Positions 33,104-44,531 of a stretch of 64,000 bases of DNA are shown in pieces (position 1 is the stretch's first letter; each line of letters opens with the position of its first letter). Both the position numbers and the translations under genes were made by a program. Under the pieces are notes generated by a model. It had not been told where the DNA came from. It did not search any database and was given only the letters and a program-made list of their open reading frames with translations. This DNA is from Heloderma charlesbogerti (Eukaryota > Chordata > Lepidosauria > Squamata > Helodermatidae), in the NCBI GenBank assembly GCA_026122225.1, contig JANEZZ010002694.1, positions 682,001-746,000 on the forward strand, in the 5' to 3' direction.

Positions 33104-35608
33104 TGGAGGTGAGAACGTGCTCTGCAGCTGGGATAAAGGAGACTGGGTGGTGGCAGCAGCAGCAACCATCCACATCGCTTTGGGAGCAGCATCGTCGCAT
33201 CACCTGAGGCCTGGAAGGAGTCGACCCGGGCAGAAGCAACAGTGGCAGCAGATCTCTAGCCTCATCCTTGACAGGTGGCATTTCTGCCTTGTTGGATCAC
33301 GGCGCCAGCCCAGCTGCACACACCATCTTTTGGGAGGGTGCCTGGTCCATGCAGCAACTCCTGCTGGGCCTAGTAGTCCACATGTTTGTTGGGAAGGCCA
33401 TTAGGGCCTTATCTCTCTGGTTGGGTGGCACTGGGCTTTTGAGGGTTGGGGCTAGGGACCTCTCGCCGCAGTTTGTGAAGGCAGGCCATTGGGCCTTCCC
33501 TCTGGGGTAGCAGGCAGCAGCCGTTTCCAGGACAAGCCTAATCTGCTTAATTTCAATGGGACAGCCATTCCCCCCATCCCCTGTGTGTCCTTTGGGCAGT
33601 GCTGCCACTACTACTGTGGGCCTAGTCAGCTGAACTTCTGGCAGGAAGGCTTTGTGCCCACCCACCCCTCTGGGACAACGCCCCCCTCCTGGGTTTTAGT
33701 GCTGGGTAGGCCTTGAAAGCTGTGTGAGTGGGCACTTTGGGCCTTCATTAGTGGCTTGTTTGAAGGCTGGGGAGGATTTTTCTGTTGGATTTGGTTTAAT
33801 TGATCTTGAGATGCCTCCAAGAAAGGGGCTTGGGGAGAAGAAAGGTAAAGGGAAGGCCATCCCCCCCCCCCTCAGCTAAACGGCAATTCCATAGAGCAGA
33901 TTCATCCACTTCTGATGATGACAGCCCTGCTTTAGCTTTAATTTTGTCATGGCTAGAGGCAGTTGAAGGATACAGGGGGACCCCAGTGCAGTTACTCCAG
34001 TGCAACATAGTGTTGGGGACCCTGGGTCCAGGTAGACCAGGAGGCAAGTTCAGAAGAATCTCTTGTTTTCCGTTTCTGTACACCTGGATGCCATAGAGGC
34101 TTCTCCTAGTTCTGCTTCTGCTCAGGCATCTTCTCCACCTGCGAGTTCTTTCCCTAGTGATCCTGCTCCAGTGCTTGCATCTGTGTCATCTGCTGCTCTG
34201 CTGGGCTTACATCTTCATTGACTGCTCCTGTCCTTGTGGATCAGGGTCGGACTCCAGATCCTGCTGTGTCGGCTTTTCAAGGCCAAGATGAGGGTGCAGG
34301 GCAAGGGCCATCTTTCCCATGGCAAGGTTTGGGCCCAGTTACACCCTGGGGGTGGCTTCCCTGGATGGCTGGAACGGGTTGGCCTTTTCCAGCCCCACGG
34401 AGGGATGCTGTAGCTGCCCAGTCTGCAGGGGCTGTGCCGCCTCTTCCTGGGGGGTTGACTAGTTCCACTGGTCCGGTGGTCACCTTGGTTGCATTGGTGC
34501 CAAAAAAGGCCCCTGGAGAACACAAGTTGATTCACAGCCTGTCTTTTCCAAAAGGGGGATCAGTGAATGATGCCATACCAGAACACCTTTGAGCGGTGCA
34601 CAATTCTTTCAATTCTGTGGTAGCAGTAGTGAGGGCTTGTGGTCACAGGGTTTTGATGGGCAAATATGACATCAAGTCTGCATTTCACCTGTTTCCTATC
34701 TGCCCTGTCAATTTTGCCCTATTAGGGTTCTATTTCAGGGCCAATTTTACATGGACAAAGCTTTCCTTATGAGGTGCTCTATTTCTTGTGCCATGTTTGA
34801 AAAATTCAGTTCCTTTTTGGAGTGGGCCATGAAGGACAGGACTGCATTGCAGAGCTCAGTGCACTAACTTGATGATTTTTTATTTGCTGGTCCCAAGGAT
34901 TTTTCTCAGTGTGCTTACTTAACGCAGGAGTTTTCTGCACTGATGGAGGAATTGGGCATTCTTCTGGCACAGGAGAAAATGGAGGGCCCTCTACCACTGG
35001 TTATGTTTTTGGGGATAGAATTAGATTCCATTAATCAATCCTGTAGACTACCTAGCGATAAGCTTCTGTCCTTGAGGGATAGAATTAAAGGGGTTTTGAA
35101 TGCTAGGAAGGTAACACTTCACACCCTCCAGGAACTGGGTACCTAAATTTTGCTTGCAAGGTTATAGCTCCTGACAGGGGCATTCCTGAGACACCTGTGC
35201 AGTGCTATGCAGGGGTTGTGTCTCCCACACCACCGAGTCAGAGTGTCTGCTGCTATGAGGGATGATTTGCCAGTCTGGCTGCAATTTCTGCACAAATTCA
35301 ATGGCATGTCTTTTTGGAGACGAGAGCTGTTATTGGAGGCAGAGCTGCAGATACACTCTGATGCATCTGGGTTTCGGAGTAATTTTTAGGGACCATTGGT
35401 GCTCTGCACAATGGCCTGAGGAGTGGTTAGCTGCAGGTGGTTAGCAGCAGGATCTTACTTTTTTGGAGTTTTCCCCCATATATGCAGCAGCTCATTTGTG
35501 GGCTGATCAGATGTCCAACTCCATGGTGCACTTCTGGTGTGACAACTAGGTCACTGTTCAGGTCATTAATTCCCTGTCATTCTGCAATCCTAGAGCAATG
35601 GTCTTTAG
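33104..35608 (+). mobile_element. DIRS-type (tyrosine-recombinase class) retrotransposon remnant
   Basis: Starting at the ATG at 33811, a gag-like frame reads MPPRKGLGEKKGKGKA with basic and acidic stretches and a long Pro/Ala/Ser-rich part. From about 34520, broken frames give HKLIHSLSFPKGGSVNDAIP, KYDIKSAFHLFPICPVNFAL and LGFYF, then LMEELGILLAQEK, MFLGIELDSINQSCRLP and KVTLHTLQELG. This is the wording of DIRS1-type reverse transcriptases. Next come PVWLQFLHKFNGMSFW, a damaged RNase H (IHSDASG, FLEFSPIYAAAHLWADQ, HFWCDN) and VINSL. Several stops and frameshifts are present. No recombinase or terminal inverted repeats were found; the copy ends abruptly at the 56-bp repeat. Confidence 0.85.
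34520..35605 (+). pseudogene. DIRS-type reverse transcriptase/RNase H remains
   Basis: Region of the DIRS remnant in which all three plus frames must be used to follow the protein. Recognisable are a DIKSAF motif (RT motif A with the catalytic aspartate), a damaged LDDF region near 34870 (a stop precedes DDF), FLGIELDS (motif D/E area), and the RNase H motifs DASG and CDN. Stops at about 34590, 34770, 34830, 35030, 35147 and 35387 rule out activity. Confidence 0.8.
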
Positions 35609-35664
35609 ACCATTAGAATCATACAGGTTTGACTGCTGCAATGACTGGATTTATGATATGATTT
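35609..35664. repeat. 56-bp direct repeat, right copy
   Basis: Identical to 33048-33103. With one mismatch the match extends about five more bases (tggag against aggag). Confidence 0.95.
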
Positions 35665-35741
35665 AGGAGATGTTTGCAAGGTCATTATTATAAAATGGAA
35701 TGGTGGGAGGATTAGTCTCTCAGGTACTTCCTCCTCCACTC

Positions 35742-36095
35742 TTTGGCCATATTCAGACGATCAGAGGGGGCAAAGAAGCCACCGTGGCTTCTTTTCCCTG
35801 TGCCGCACTCATGACCACCATTTGTGTAATTACCTGCGATGCCACACGGGGTGCCATGTCATCCGAAACTGGCATGGTGCGCAGCAGCCCACAACCCCTA
35901 CTACAAGCCATGGGTTGTAGGGTGGTAAGAAGCCAGCCCCTTGGCACACTGTGCCAGGTTCGGAAGACACAGCAACCTGTGCATCATTGCAGGTAAGTAT
36001 GCAAGTTGTGCAGGGGTAAGTTGTGTGCGCAGCACGTGTGGGGGCAGGGGAAGAAGCCATGGCTTCTTTTCCCCCATGATTGTCTGAACCCAGTC
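35742..36095. mobile_element. Fold-back (palindromic) MITE
   Basis: Left ccatattcagacgatcagag and gcaaagaagccaccgtggct face right agaagccatggcttcttttc and catgattgtctgaaccc in inverse orientation. The arms, about 170 bases each, meet near 35920. Terminal motif ttcagacnatca. Confidence 0.8.
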
Positions 36096-36099
36096 TTCA

Positions 36100-37765
36100 T
36101 ATTACAGTCTGGCCTTCTCTTATTCTCCAAAGCGAGTTGTATTACTTACTTTGACTGTGAGCTCTTTAAGCACAGGGGCATGCCTTCTTTTTCTGAGTAA
36201 GTGATATTACCGGCACGGAGCCCCTAAAACAAGGCAGGCTATCATGCCCATCTGCACAGGGGTTTCCCATGTATCCTGTCCAATGCTTTAATGTAGAATT
36301 ACCTACCCTTTTTTTTTTTTTTTAACCCTTCCCCTATTGACAAATTAGGAATTACATGTTTATCTTGTAGTTTCACACTTCAGCTATGTGGACAAGACCA
36401 AAGAGTGGAGTCTATAGGTTTTGGAGGGATCAGGTGTACTGAATTACTCACTCACATAAAAAGGAATAAAAAGAAGCCTGCACATAGACTTTCCCTAAAG
36501 CCATGCATTTTTAATACATTTTTTAAAAAGAAAAATAGAAACTATCAGTAGAAGATACCTTGTCCTTACTGGGTTCTTCTTTTAGATAATTTTAGAACAT
36601 GTCACACAATGCAAAATAACTGGAACCATTCTCATGTTATTTGATACACACATTTTCAGAAATGCAGACACTAACATAAAGTCATGTATGACAAGAAAGG
36701 CATGGACCATGAGCAGTGAGACACATTGGCTAAAGGAATCTGGCTAATAGTCATAATATGTTAGATGGAGGATTCAGGAACATGTTGAATCCACACATTT
36801 AAATTAGCAGAGTCACCCCAGATTGGGATGTAAGAGTCTGGGAATTTCAATTTTTGAAATTTCAATTAAATTTGCTTTTAGCCTTATTATTGTTGTTATT
36901 ATTATAGTTCTCCAAACAGTAATATTCCTATCATTTATCCCACTGATAACATCAACAGAATGAAGATCATTAGTTGTATCCCAATGGTTGTAGGAATGGA
37001 AAGCAGTTCACACAACTGTTCTTCCTCTTTCCCTCCTGCCCCCTGCAGTGCCCTGTATCCCCCAAAATCCTCCCTAGAAGGTGGGGGCTCCTGAACAGTA
37101 CATCACACAGAACTGTGGTGGAGTGGGGAATCACCCCAAATGACGTGAAGAAGTCTTGTCTTGTCTTATATAATATATACACACATTACCATGTATATAA
37201 TTAGAATGTAAGAAGTACTGTCAAGGTGTGCAAAACTGAATAATAAAAGCTGAATGGCAAAATGGATCCTAAATATATTGATATGTACTTTACAGATCAA
37301 TTGGTTAATGCTATAATGCAACCCGGACTAGATCCGGACTCCCACTAGATAGATATAAGCGTCATATCTATAATTTAGAGATTTGGCACCACAGATTTCA
37401 TTGTATCACAGACTATATTCATTCATCATGCAATACTATAGCCCAGTGAAGTAAATACATACACTCTCAGAGGCTGCATTCTCCAGAATATACTTTCAGG
37501 TTTTGCCTTAATGTCCACTATTACTCTACCATTAATGGTTGCGATGACACCAAAATCAATGTTTCTTGCCCTTTCCTCTGACTTGACTCATATTAATAAT
37601 CTGATTGGTCTCAGACTCAGTGCTCATGCATATGGATAGAGACACAGACTATTTCTAAGCTTATTCCCATGTTAATCTGTACTACTACTGTATCTCTGGT
37701 AGGCAAAGACAGCAAGTGATGGCTAATTTGACTTTCAATGTTCCTAAACACAGCTAGCTAACTAA
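36100..37765. other. Intron, no recognised feature
   Basis: AT-rich intron with short homopolymer runs (T run at about 36310). No exon, RNA gene or repeat family recognised. Confidence 0.45.
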
Positions 37766-37767
37766 AT

Positions 37768-37862
37768 CACCCTGTAAACTACCTTGGAATCTTTCTTAAA
37801 GTACTCCAAAAGTCTGCTGAAGGATGGTGTATTAATCTTTTAAATAAATGAATAAATATTCC
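37768..37862 (+). mobile_element. L2-type LINE 3' tail
   Basis: ccctgtaaactaccttggaa, ctttcttaaagtactccaaa and the aaataaatgaataaa end resemble an L2 3' UTR and tail. Confidence 0.5.
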
Positions 37863-38020
37863 AAGACACTGAGAAAGCAATAATCCTTAATCTTGATGGT
37901 CCCCATCTGCTCAACTTCTCACTCATGCCATCCCCTCCTAAACAAGGCAGACTCCAACCCAATTCTTTTGATGCCTTTGCCTCATCTGTTCTGATCCTTA
38001 GATTTTCAAGAGCATCACAA

Positions 38021-38031
38021 CCCCTATGGCT
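38021..38031. repeat. Target-site duplication of minus-strand BovB, 3' side
   Basis: cccctatggct occurs here and at 41544-41554, directly outside the BovB element. Confidence 0.85.
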
Positions 38032-38160
38032 GTTGTTGTTGTTTATTCGTTCAGTCGCTTCCGACTCTTCGTGACTTCATGGACCAGCCCACGCCAGAGC
38101 TTCCTGTCAGCCGTCGCCACCACCAGCTCCCCCAAGGTCGAGTCCGTCACCTCCAGAATA

Positions 38161-39105
38161 TCATCCATCCATCTTGCCTTTGGTCGGCCCCTCTTCCTTT
38201 TGCTTTCCACTTTCCCTAGCATCAGCAGCTTCTCCAGGGTATCCTGTCTTCTCATTATGTGGCCAAAGTTTTGCCTTTAATATCCTTCCCTCAAGTGAGC
38301 AGTCTGGCTTTATTTCCTGGAATATGGACTGGTTTGATCTTCTTGCAGTCCAAGGCACTCTCAGAATTTTCCTCCAGCACCACAGTTCAAAAGCATCTAT
38401 CTTCCTTCGCTCAGCCTTCCTTATGGTCCAGCTCTCGCAGCCATAGGTTACTACGGGGAATACCATTGCTTTCACTATGCGGACCTTTGTTGTCAGTGTG
38501 ATGTCTCTGCTCTTCACTATTTTATCAAGATTTGTCATCGCTCTCCTCCCAAGAAGTAAACATCTTCTGATTTCCTGGCTGCAGTCAGCATCTGCAGTAA
38601 TCTTTGCACCTAGAAAGACAAAGTCTGTCACTGCCTCCACGTTTTCTCCCTCTATTTGCCAGTTATCAATCAAGCTGGTTGCCATAATCTTGGTTTTTCT
38701 GAGGTTTAACTGCAACCCAGCTTTTGCACTTTCTTCTTTCACCTTTGTCATGAGGTTCCTCAGCTCCTCCTCGCTTTCAGCCATCAAAGTGGTATCATCT
38801 GCAAATCGGAGATTGTTAACGTTTCTTCCAGAGATTTTAACTCCAGCCTTGGCTTCATCAAGCCCAGCACGTTGTATGATGTGTTCTGCGTACAGGTTGA
38901 ATAGGTAGGGTGAGAGTATACAACCCTGCCGTACTCCTTTCCCAATCTTAAACCAGTCCGTTGTTCCGTGGTCTGTTCTTACCATTGCTACTTGGTTGTT
39001 ATACAGATTCCTCAGGAGGCAGACAAGATGACTTGGTATCCCCACACCATCAAGAACTTGCCACAATTTGTGATGATCCACACAATCAGTCTTTAGAATA
39101 GTCAA
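38161..39105 (-). pseudogene. BovB reverse transcriptase region
   Basis: Open frame of 314 codons with GVRQGCILSPYLFNLYAEH (RT motif B), LRFADDTTLMAESEEELRNL (motif C, FADD), TDFVFLGAKITADADCSQEI and KIDAFELWCWRKILRVPW. The N-terminal RT part with motif A (FCFIDYSKD) is in another frame at 39086-39409, and the C-terminus continues after a frameshift near 38255 as VHEVTKSRKRLNE. Motif B is intact, unlike in the 7107 copy. Confidence 0.92.
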
Positions 39106-39270
39106 TAAAACAGAAATAGATGTTTTTCTGAAACTCCCTGGCTTTCTCCATTATCCAGCGGATATTGGTAATTTGGTCTCTAGTTCCTCTGCCTTTTCGA
39201 AACCCAGCTTGTACATCTGGCAATTCTCGTTCCATGAATTGCTGGAGTCTACCTTGCAAAATCTTGAGCA

Positions 39271-40182
39271 TTACCTTACTGGCATGTGAAATAAGTGCCA
39301 CTGTTCGATAGTTTGAACATCTTTGGTGCTTCCCTTTTTTGGTATGGGGATATAAGTTGATTTTTTCCAATCTGTTGGCCATTCTTGTGTTTTCCAAATT
39401 TGCTGGCATATGGCATGCATCACTTTGACAGCATCATCTTGCAAGATTTTAAACAGTTCAGCTGCGATAGCGTCATCTCCTGCTGCCTTGTTATTAGCAA
39501 TGCTTCTTAAGGCCCATTCAACCTCACTCTTCAGGATGTCTGGCTCTAGCTCACTGACCACACCGTCAAATCTATCCCTGATATTATTATCCTTCCTATA
39601 CAGATCTTCCGTATATTCTTGCCACCTTTCCTTGCTCTCTTCTGCTTCTCTTAGGTCCTTGCCATCTTTGTTTTTGATCATACCCATTTTTGCCTGGAAT
39701 TTACCTCCGATGTTTCTAATTTTCTGGAAGAGGTCTCTTGTCCTTCCTATTCTATTATCTTCTTCCGCTTCCGCGCATTGCTTGTTTAAAAATAATTCCT
39801 TATCTCTTCCGGATAACCTCCGGAATTTTGCATTGAATTGGGCATATCTCCCCCTATCACTGTTGCCTTTTGCTTTCCTTCTTTCTTGGGCTGCTTCCAG
39901 TGTCTCAGCAGACAACCATCTTGACTTCTTGGTTTTCTTTTTCTTTGGGACGTTTTTTGTTGCTGCCTCCTGAACAATGTTGCGAACTTCTGTCCATAGT
40001 TCTTCCGGAACCTTAAATCTATTCTTCACCTCCACTACATATTCGTTAGGAATATTAGTGAGCTCATATCTAACTGATCTGTGGGTCTTCCCTATTCTCT
40101 TTAGTCTGATTCTAAATTGTGCAATAAGAAGTTTGTGATCTGAACTAGAATCAGCTCCAGGTCTTGTTTTTACCAACTGCAT
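39271..40182 (-). pseudogene. BovB linker and N-terminal RT region
   Basis: Open frame of 303 codons covering the region between endonuclease and reverse transcriptase. It begins VKTRPGADSSSDHKLLIAQF, which includes the SDH motif that ends the APE endonuclease, and runs through a highly charged segment to AGDDAIAAELFKILQDDAVK and QIWKTQEWPTDWKKSTYIPI, the start of the RT domain. Similar length to the matching part of the 57513 copy. Confidence 0.9.
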
Positions 40183-40447
40183 AGATGTCCGCCACCTTTG
40201 GCTACAAAGGATGTAGTCAATCTGATTTCGGTGTCGACTGTCTGGTGAAGTCCATGTATAAAGTTATCTCTTAGGTTGTTGGAAGAGAGTGTTTGTTATG
40301 CACAGTGAGTTGTCTTGGCAAAATTCTATCAGCCTATGTCCTGCTTCATTTTGTTCTCCCAGACCATGCTTGCCTGTAATTCCAGGTGTCGTTTGACTAC
40401 CCACCTTAGCATTCCAGTCTCCTATAATGAAAATAACATCTTTTTTT

Positions 40448-40762
40448 GGTTAAGACGCTGAACTGCAGACCGGAAGGTCGGCAGGATAGCAGTTCGAGAC
40501 TCGAGTGCCGTGTGACGGAGTGAGCTCCCGTCTTCAGTCCCAGCTCCTGCCAACCTAGCAGTTCGAAAGCAAGAAATTGCAAGTAGAGAAATAGGTACTG
40601 CTTCGGCGGGAAAGGTAACAGCATTCCGTGCACCTCAGTGTTCAGTCATGCTGGCCACATGACCACGGAAGCGTCTTCGGACAACGCTGGCTCTTCGGCT
40701 TAGAAATGGAGATGAGCACCACACCCTAGAGTCGGACACGACTGGTTGGGGACACCTTTACT
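40448..40762 (+). mobile_element. Sauria-type SINE nested in BovB
   Basis: Plus-strand copy, head truncated (starts ggttaagacgctgaactgca), B-box-like agttcgagact, body nearly identical to the 24841-25185 copy in reverse, 3' end gagtcggacacgactggttg and ctttac tail. Inserted in the endonuclease region of the BovB at a run of T (target ctttttttgg); duplication bounds are blurred by the T runs. Confidence 0.92.
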
Positions 40763-41559
40763 TTTTTTTTATCCAGTAGGTGCTGCAGATCCTCATAGAA
40801 CTGATCGACTTCTGCTTTTTCAGCATCTGTGGTTGGGGCGTATATTTGGATCACTGTGATGTTAAATGGCTTATCCTGCATTCGAATTGAGATCATTCTG
40901 TCATTTGTTGGATTGTATCCAAGCACTGCTTTAGCCACTTTATTATTAATTATGAAGGCTACTCCATTTCTTCTGTGGTCCTCTTGTCCACATTAGTAGA
41001 TCTGGTGGTTATTTGATGTGAAGTGGCCCATTCCAGTCCATTTCAGTTCACTGACACCCAAAATGTCTATATTTAATCTTGACATCTCCCCAGTAACCAC
41101 ATCCAATTTGCCCTGGCTCATAGATCTTACATTCCAGGTGTGTTGATGTGGTGTGTTGATCTTTAGAACATCGGATTCATCGTTCACCACCAGCACCATC
41201 GGCTGCTAGCCGTCCTTTTGGCTTTGAGCTAGCTGCGTCATCACATCTGGGGCTAGTTGAACTTATCCTCTGTTCCTCACCAGTAGCATTTTGACCATCT
41301 TCCGACCTGGGAGTCCCATCTTCCGATGGTATACCGACATATCTCTGGTTGTACTGATCCATTTAGTTTTCATGGCAAGAATACTGGGGTGGGTTGCCAT
41401 TTCCTTCCCCAGGGATCATATTTAGTCTGACCTCTCTGCCATGACCTTCCCGTCTTGGGTGTCCCTTCACGGTTTAGCTCATGACATCATTGAGGTGCTC
41501 AAGCTCCAGCACCACGACAAGGTAACAATCTCCTTTGCTGAAGCCCCTATGGCTACCAC

Positions 41560-43725
41560 TGGCTAATTGTCAGTCTGGAACCAGGCAGCTCAGTGCTTAG
41601 GAGACCTTTCAATGTTAATTTTGTGGTCTGTAATTGAGTAACATATGTGAACTGATTGTCTTATCTACGTATGTATACTGTTGACTTTGAATGGCATCTT
41701 GTCTGGTGAAAACAACAAAGAGACTAGTGGTACCTTTGCTGTTTTGACTAAAGAAGACAAAACACGTTTGCTGAAAAAAGTCAGATAACAATTATGCATG
41801 CAACAGTCCTGTTGTGGGAAAGATGATCACATACCTTATGGTGGTTGCTTAAAAATGTGACTCTAGGTTTTGGGGCAGCTGATCAACTGTTGACTACAGC
41901 AATAGGGTGAGCTAAGTGTTTCCAAGCTCAAACTGGGGAAGGAACAAGTCACCAGTTTGTCATGCAGGCAGAGCCTACAAACAGAGCCTGACCATTAAAG
42001 CCACCACATTGAACACTGATCCCATTGTAAGACGTTATCTATTGCTACAGGAAGGCAAGAAATATTCCAGATACAAACAGAATGGGGTGGAGCTTAGTGA
42101 ACTCAGGTTTGAGGCCTGAATTACCTGGAACAGGGTGTCAAGACTCCAGGACCAAAGCTCAGTGAGAGCTATGGAAATGACAGGACAAGCCATGGACAAC
42201 ATGCTTTCTGGACTGCAAGAACAAGCCCACTAGAGCTGCCTTGAGTGTCATGTTTTGGCAGAAAAGAAGAGTATAAAACTAACTAACTAACTAAAGCTTA
42301 ACAAGCCACAGAACTAGAGATGGGCAAATTCTCACAGGCTTTCCTCAGACTGACCTGGAAATGAACCAATTTCTTTCCAGAAAAAAATGGAAATGAACTA
42401 GTTAATTTTCGAAGATGTCAGGAAATGAAGACATACACCCCTCCCCACTAGCCTCCAAAGCACCCTCTTCACCCTTCCATTTGCTTAGCTATAAGCAGGG
42501 AATTGAAACAGCAGCTGTAGCAGCAGCACAGAGAGGGGAGGAGGAACTTTTACTCTTTTGTTCCACCTTCCTCTCTGTCATCCCAATATACTTCACAGTA
42601 AAAGGAAAAGTGGAGAAAGCAATTTGGGGGCTGGAAGGAAACCCAAGGCCCCTTCTCTGGCCCAGATATAGATCCAACCTGGAGAATAGTTTGAAGTGTG
42701 GGTGGGCACGTGCATGTGTTAAAGGATCACCACTCTTTGAGGTGCCCTTTTCAGAATCCTGAAACTTTGAACAAACTTCCACAGCAACTCTAGACAGGTG
42801 TTATGGACCTTTTAAATCTGCTTGGTATGCTGAAATGTCAGAAAACAAAAACATGGGAGGAACAAACAGGGAGGAAGTTGGAGCCATTTAAAAAAAAAGG
42901 AAGTTGGTCCTGACACTCAACTAACCACAAAGCCACTGTAGATTAGAGCTACAGGAAAGAGCAAGGAAAAGAACAAAGAAAAGAACAGTGCAGACCAAGG
43001 ACAAAAAAAAAAAAAAAGCATCCACAGGGACAGACAAGAGGAGGAAAAAAAGGCCCGAAAGAGTAGGGGCTGAAAAATCCTGTCAGCTAAAAATGGCATG
43101 CCACATCAGCAATATTTGGTAGTCACCTGGCAGACCTGGCCACAAGGATAAGCATCAGCAAAATAAAGTTACAGGGAACAACATAAGGCAGGTAAAGGTA
43201 GAGACAGGGCAGAGAAACAAGGGTTGAAGGATCAAGAGAAGGAAAGGTGGGACTAAGACACCTCAGTGAGCACACTCTTGCCCACGCAACTACATCACTA
43301 CCCACAAGAAGCAACATTTAAGTATACATATCCACTATTTGGTGGGCATCACACTAATTATAGTAAAGATATTTTAACTAGGGTGGCCAGCTCTCCTGCA
43401 TCAGAAGGCACAACTATTATAAATATTCACAAGTGAGAGTTACACTTTTAGTATGTAGGCATTAGTTTAAAAACCAGAAAAATAAAAACAGGGTTGCAAT
43501 AGTATTTTTTTTACTAGGTCACATTTACCCTTACTAAACACTTTCATCTGTCACTGCTGTATATAAGAATGTTTTTTAAAAAATGTGCAATTTGCAAACA
43601 GAATTATCACGTTTGCTTAAGAATCAGTCACTTGCATGCTGTTTAGCCAATAAAGATGTAAAAGCTGTTCTTCTAAAAAGCCGTTAATATGCTGCACTTC
43701 AAAAGAGTACAGGATGGAGCCCTAA
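41560..43725. other. Intron, little recognised
   Basis: Includes a remnant at about 42303-42400 (agagatgggcaaattctcac, aaaaaatggaaatgaact) resembling the ctagggatgg A-rich MITE, and A-rich runs near 42890 and 43005. No exon found. Confidence 0.4.
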
Positions 43726-43730
43726 GACAA

Positions 43731-43872
43731 GGGAGGCTATAGCTCAGTGGGAAAACAATGTTTTGCATACAGAAGACGGACATCTGCCTGAACAGAGGGC
43801 CACTGCGAGGCAGTACTGAGTTACTGGGCTATGTGCATAGATTGTCTAACTCTGCATAATGCAGCTTCCTAC
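43731..43872 (+). mobile_element. tRNA-derived SINE
   Basis: gggaggctatagctcagtgg at the start is a tRNA-like A box region; gttttgcatacagaagacgg follows, and the end is ctctgcataatgcagcttcc, a well-known reptile SINE ending. The B box is decayed. It lies only about 60 bases downstream of the FGD3 exon donor at 43934. Confidence 0.75.
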
Positions 43873-43933
43873 TTTGAAAGTAAATTTCTCCACAGCATAT
43901 TGCAAACACAGCATATAAAGTTAAATATTTTAC

Positions 43934-44531
43934 CTTGTTAATGTCTACACATTCGAGCTTAGGTGCCTCCGCTGTTTCTTGCTCTTCACTGCTTCCCTCA
44001 TCTATGTCACTGTCTTCATCCTGAGCAGAGTCTCTCTTGGGCTCCCCAGCAGAAAATCTGACACCCTTTTTGTCAGTTTCCATCTCTGTTGGATTCCCAT
44101 TCACAGTTGCTTTTTTATGTTCCGCACCATCTTCATGCAGAAAAGTCTCTCCGGCCACACTACAAGAAGGGCTGTCAATTCCACTGTCCCTATTGGGAAT
44201 TTTGCCATTACCGTTCAACTCAACAGAGGAGTCCTTACAGCCATGCTCTTCCACAGGTGCTTTGCTGATGTGCACATCAGTACAGTCTTCAGTGCTTGTG
44301 GTATCATCTATATTTAGTTCCTTAATTTTCATTACGTCAGCATTAGACATTTCAGTGCTACACAAGATGCCAGACTCACTCTCATTTAGCTCTTTATTTT
44401 CATTTGTAGAAGCAGCACTGGAAGCTACCATATCACAGACACTTGGGCAAGACTCTTTAGAAGAGTCCGTTCCAGGTTCCATCTTAAAAGCTAGATTCAA
44501 CTGGTTTCTTTGAACAACATGGATGGGCCAC
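43934..44531 (-). CDS. FGD3: FGD3 large acidic exon with DSGIDS phosphodegron
   Basis: Largest exon, 598 bases (199 codons plus one base), acceptor cattttgcag style (catttgcag) at 44532-44540 and donor gtaaaa from 43933. It encodes a Ser/Thr-rich, strongly acidic, probably disordered region between the proline-rich part and the DH domain. The codons at 44171-44188 read DSGIDS inside KIPNRDSGIDSP. This is the phosphodegron through which FGD1 and FGD3 are recognised by the SCF beta-TrCP/FWD1 ubiquitin ligase after phosphorylation (established for the mammalian proteins). Further on comes DSDIDEGSSEEQE, an acidic cluster. I preferred the acceptor at 44532 over two AGs nearer the first ATG because only it has both the right phase and a good preceding tract. 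Confidence 0.92.
44171..44188 (-). other. FGD3: DSGIDS phosphodegron codons in FGD3
   Basis: Six codons reading DSGIDS, fitting the DSGxxS motif recognised by beta-TrCP after double serine phosphorylation. The motif is known to control turnover of mammalian FGD1 and FGD3. Confidence 0.88.

Larger units (their letters stand above)
38032..41543 (-). mobile_element. BovB/RTE LINE, essentially full length
   Basis: Minus-strand RTE element bounded by an 11-bp duplication. The 5' end (near 41543) has caccttg-like RTE leader sequence, gacacccaagacgggaaggt and tggcaacccaccccagtatt as in the other BovB copies; the 3' end has gaagagtcggaagcg and a tail of AAC repeats (plus: gttgttgttgttta). Coding pieces give the APE endonuclease (NVRSMSQGKLDVV, ELKWTGMGHF), the linker (FRIRLKRIGKTHRSVRYEL) and the reverse transcriptase. 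It is a different subfamily from the 7107 and 57513 copies. A SINE is nested in it at 40448-40762. Confidence 0.94.

Noticed and set aside
33048..35664. The 56-bp repeats as long terminal repeats of an LTR retrotransposon
   Set aside because: They are much too short, lack TG..CA ends, and the inner coding remains are DIRS-type, not Gypsy, Copia or retroviral.
43979..44513. Two overlapping plus-strand frames of 112 and 158 codons
   Set aside because: Antisense shadows of the large FGD3 exon.
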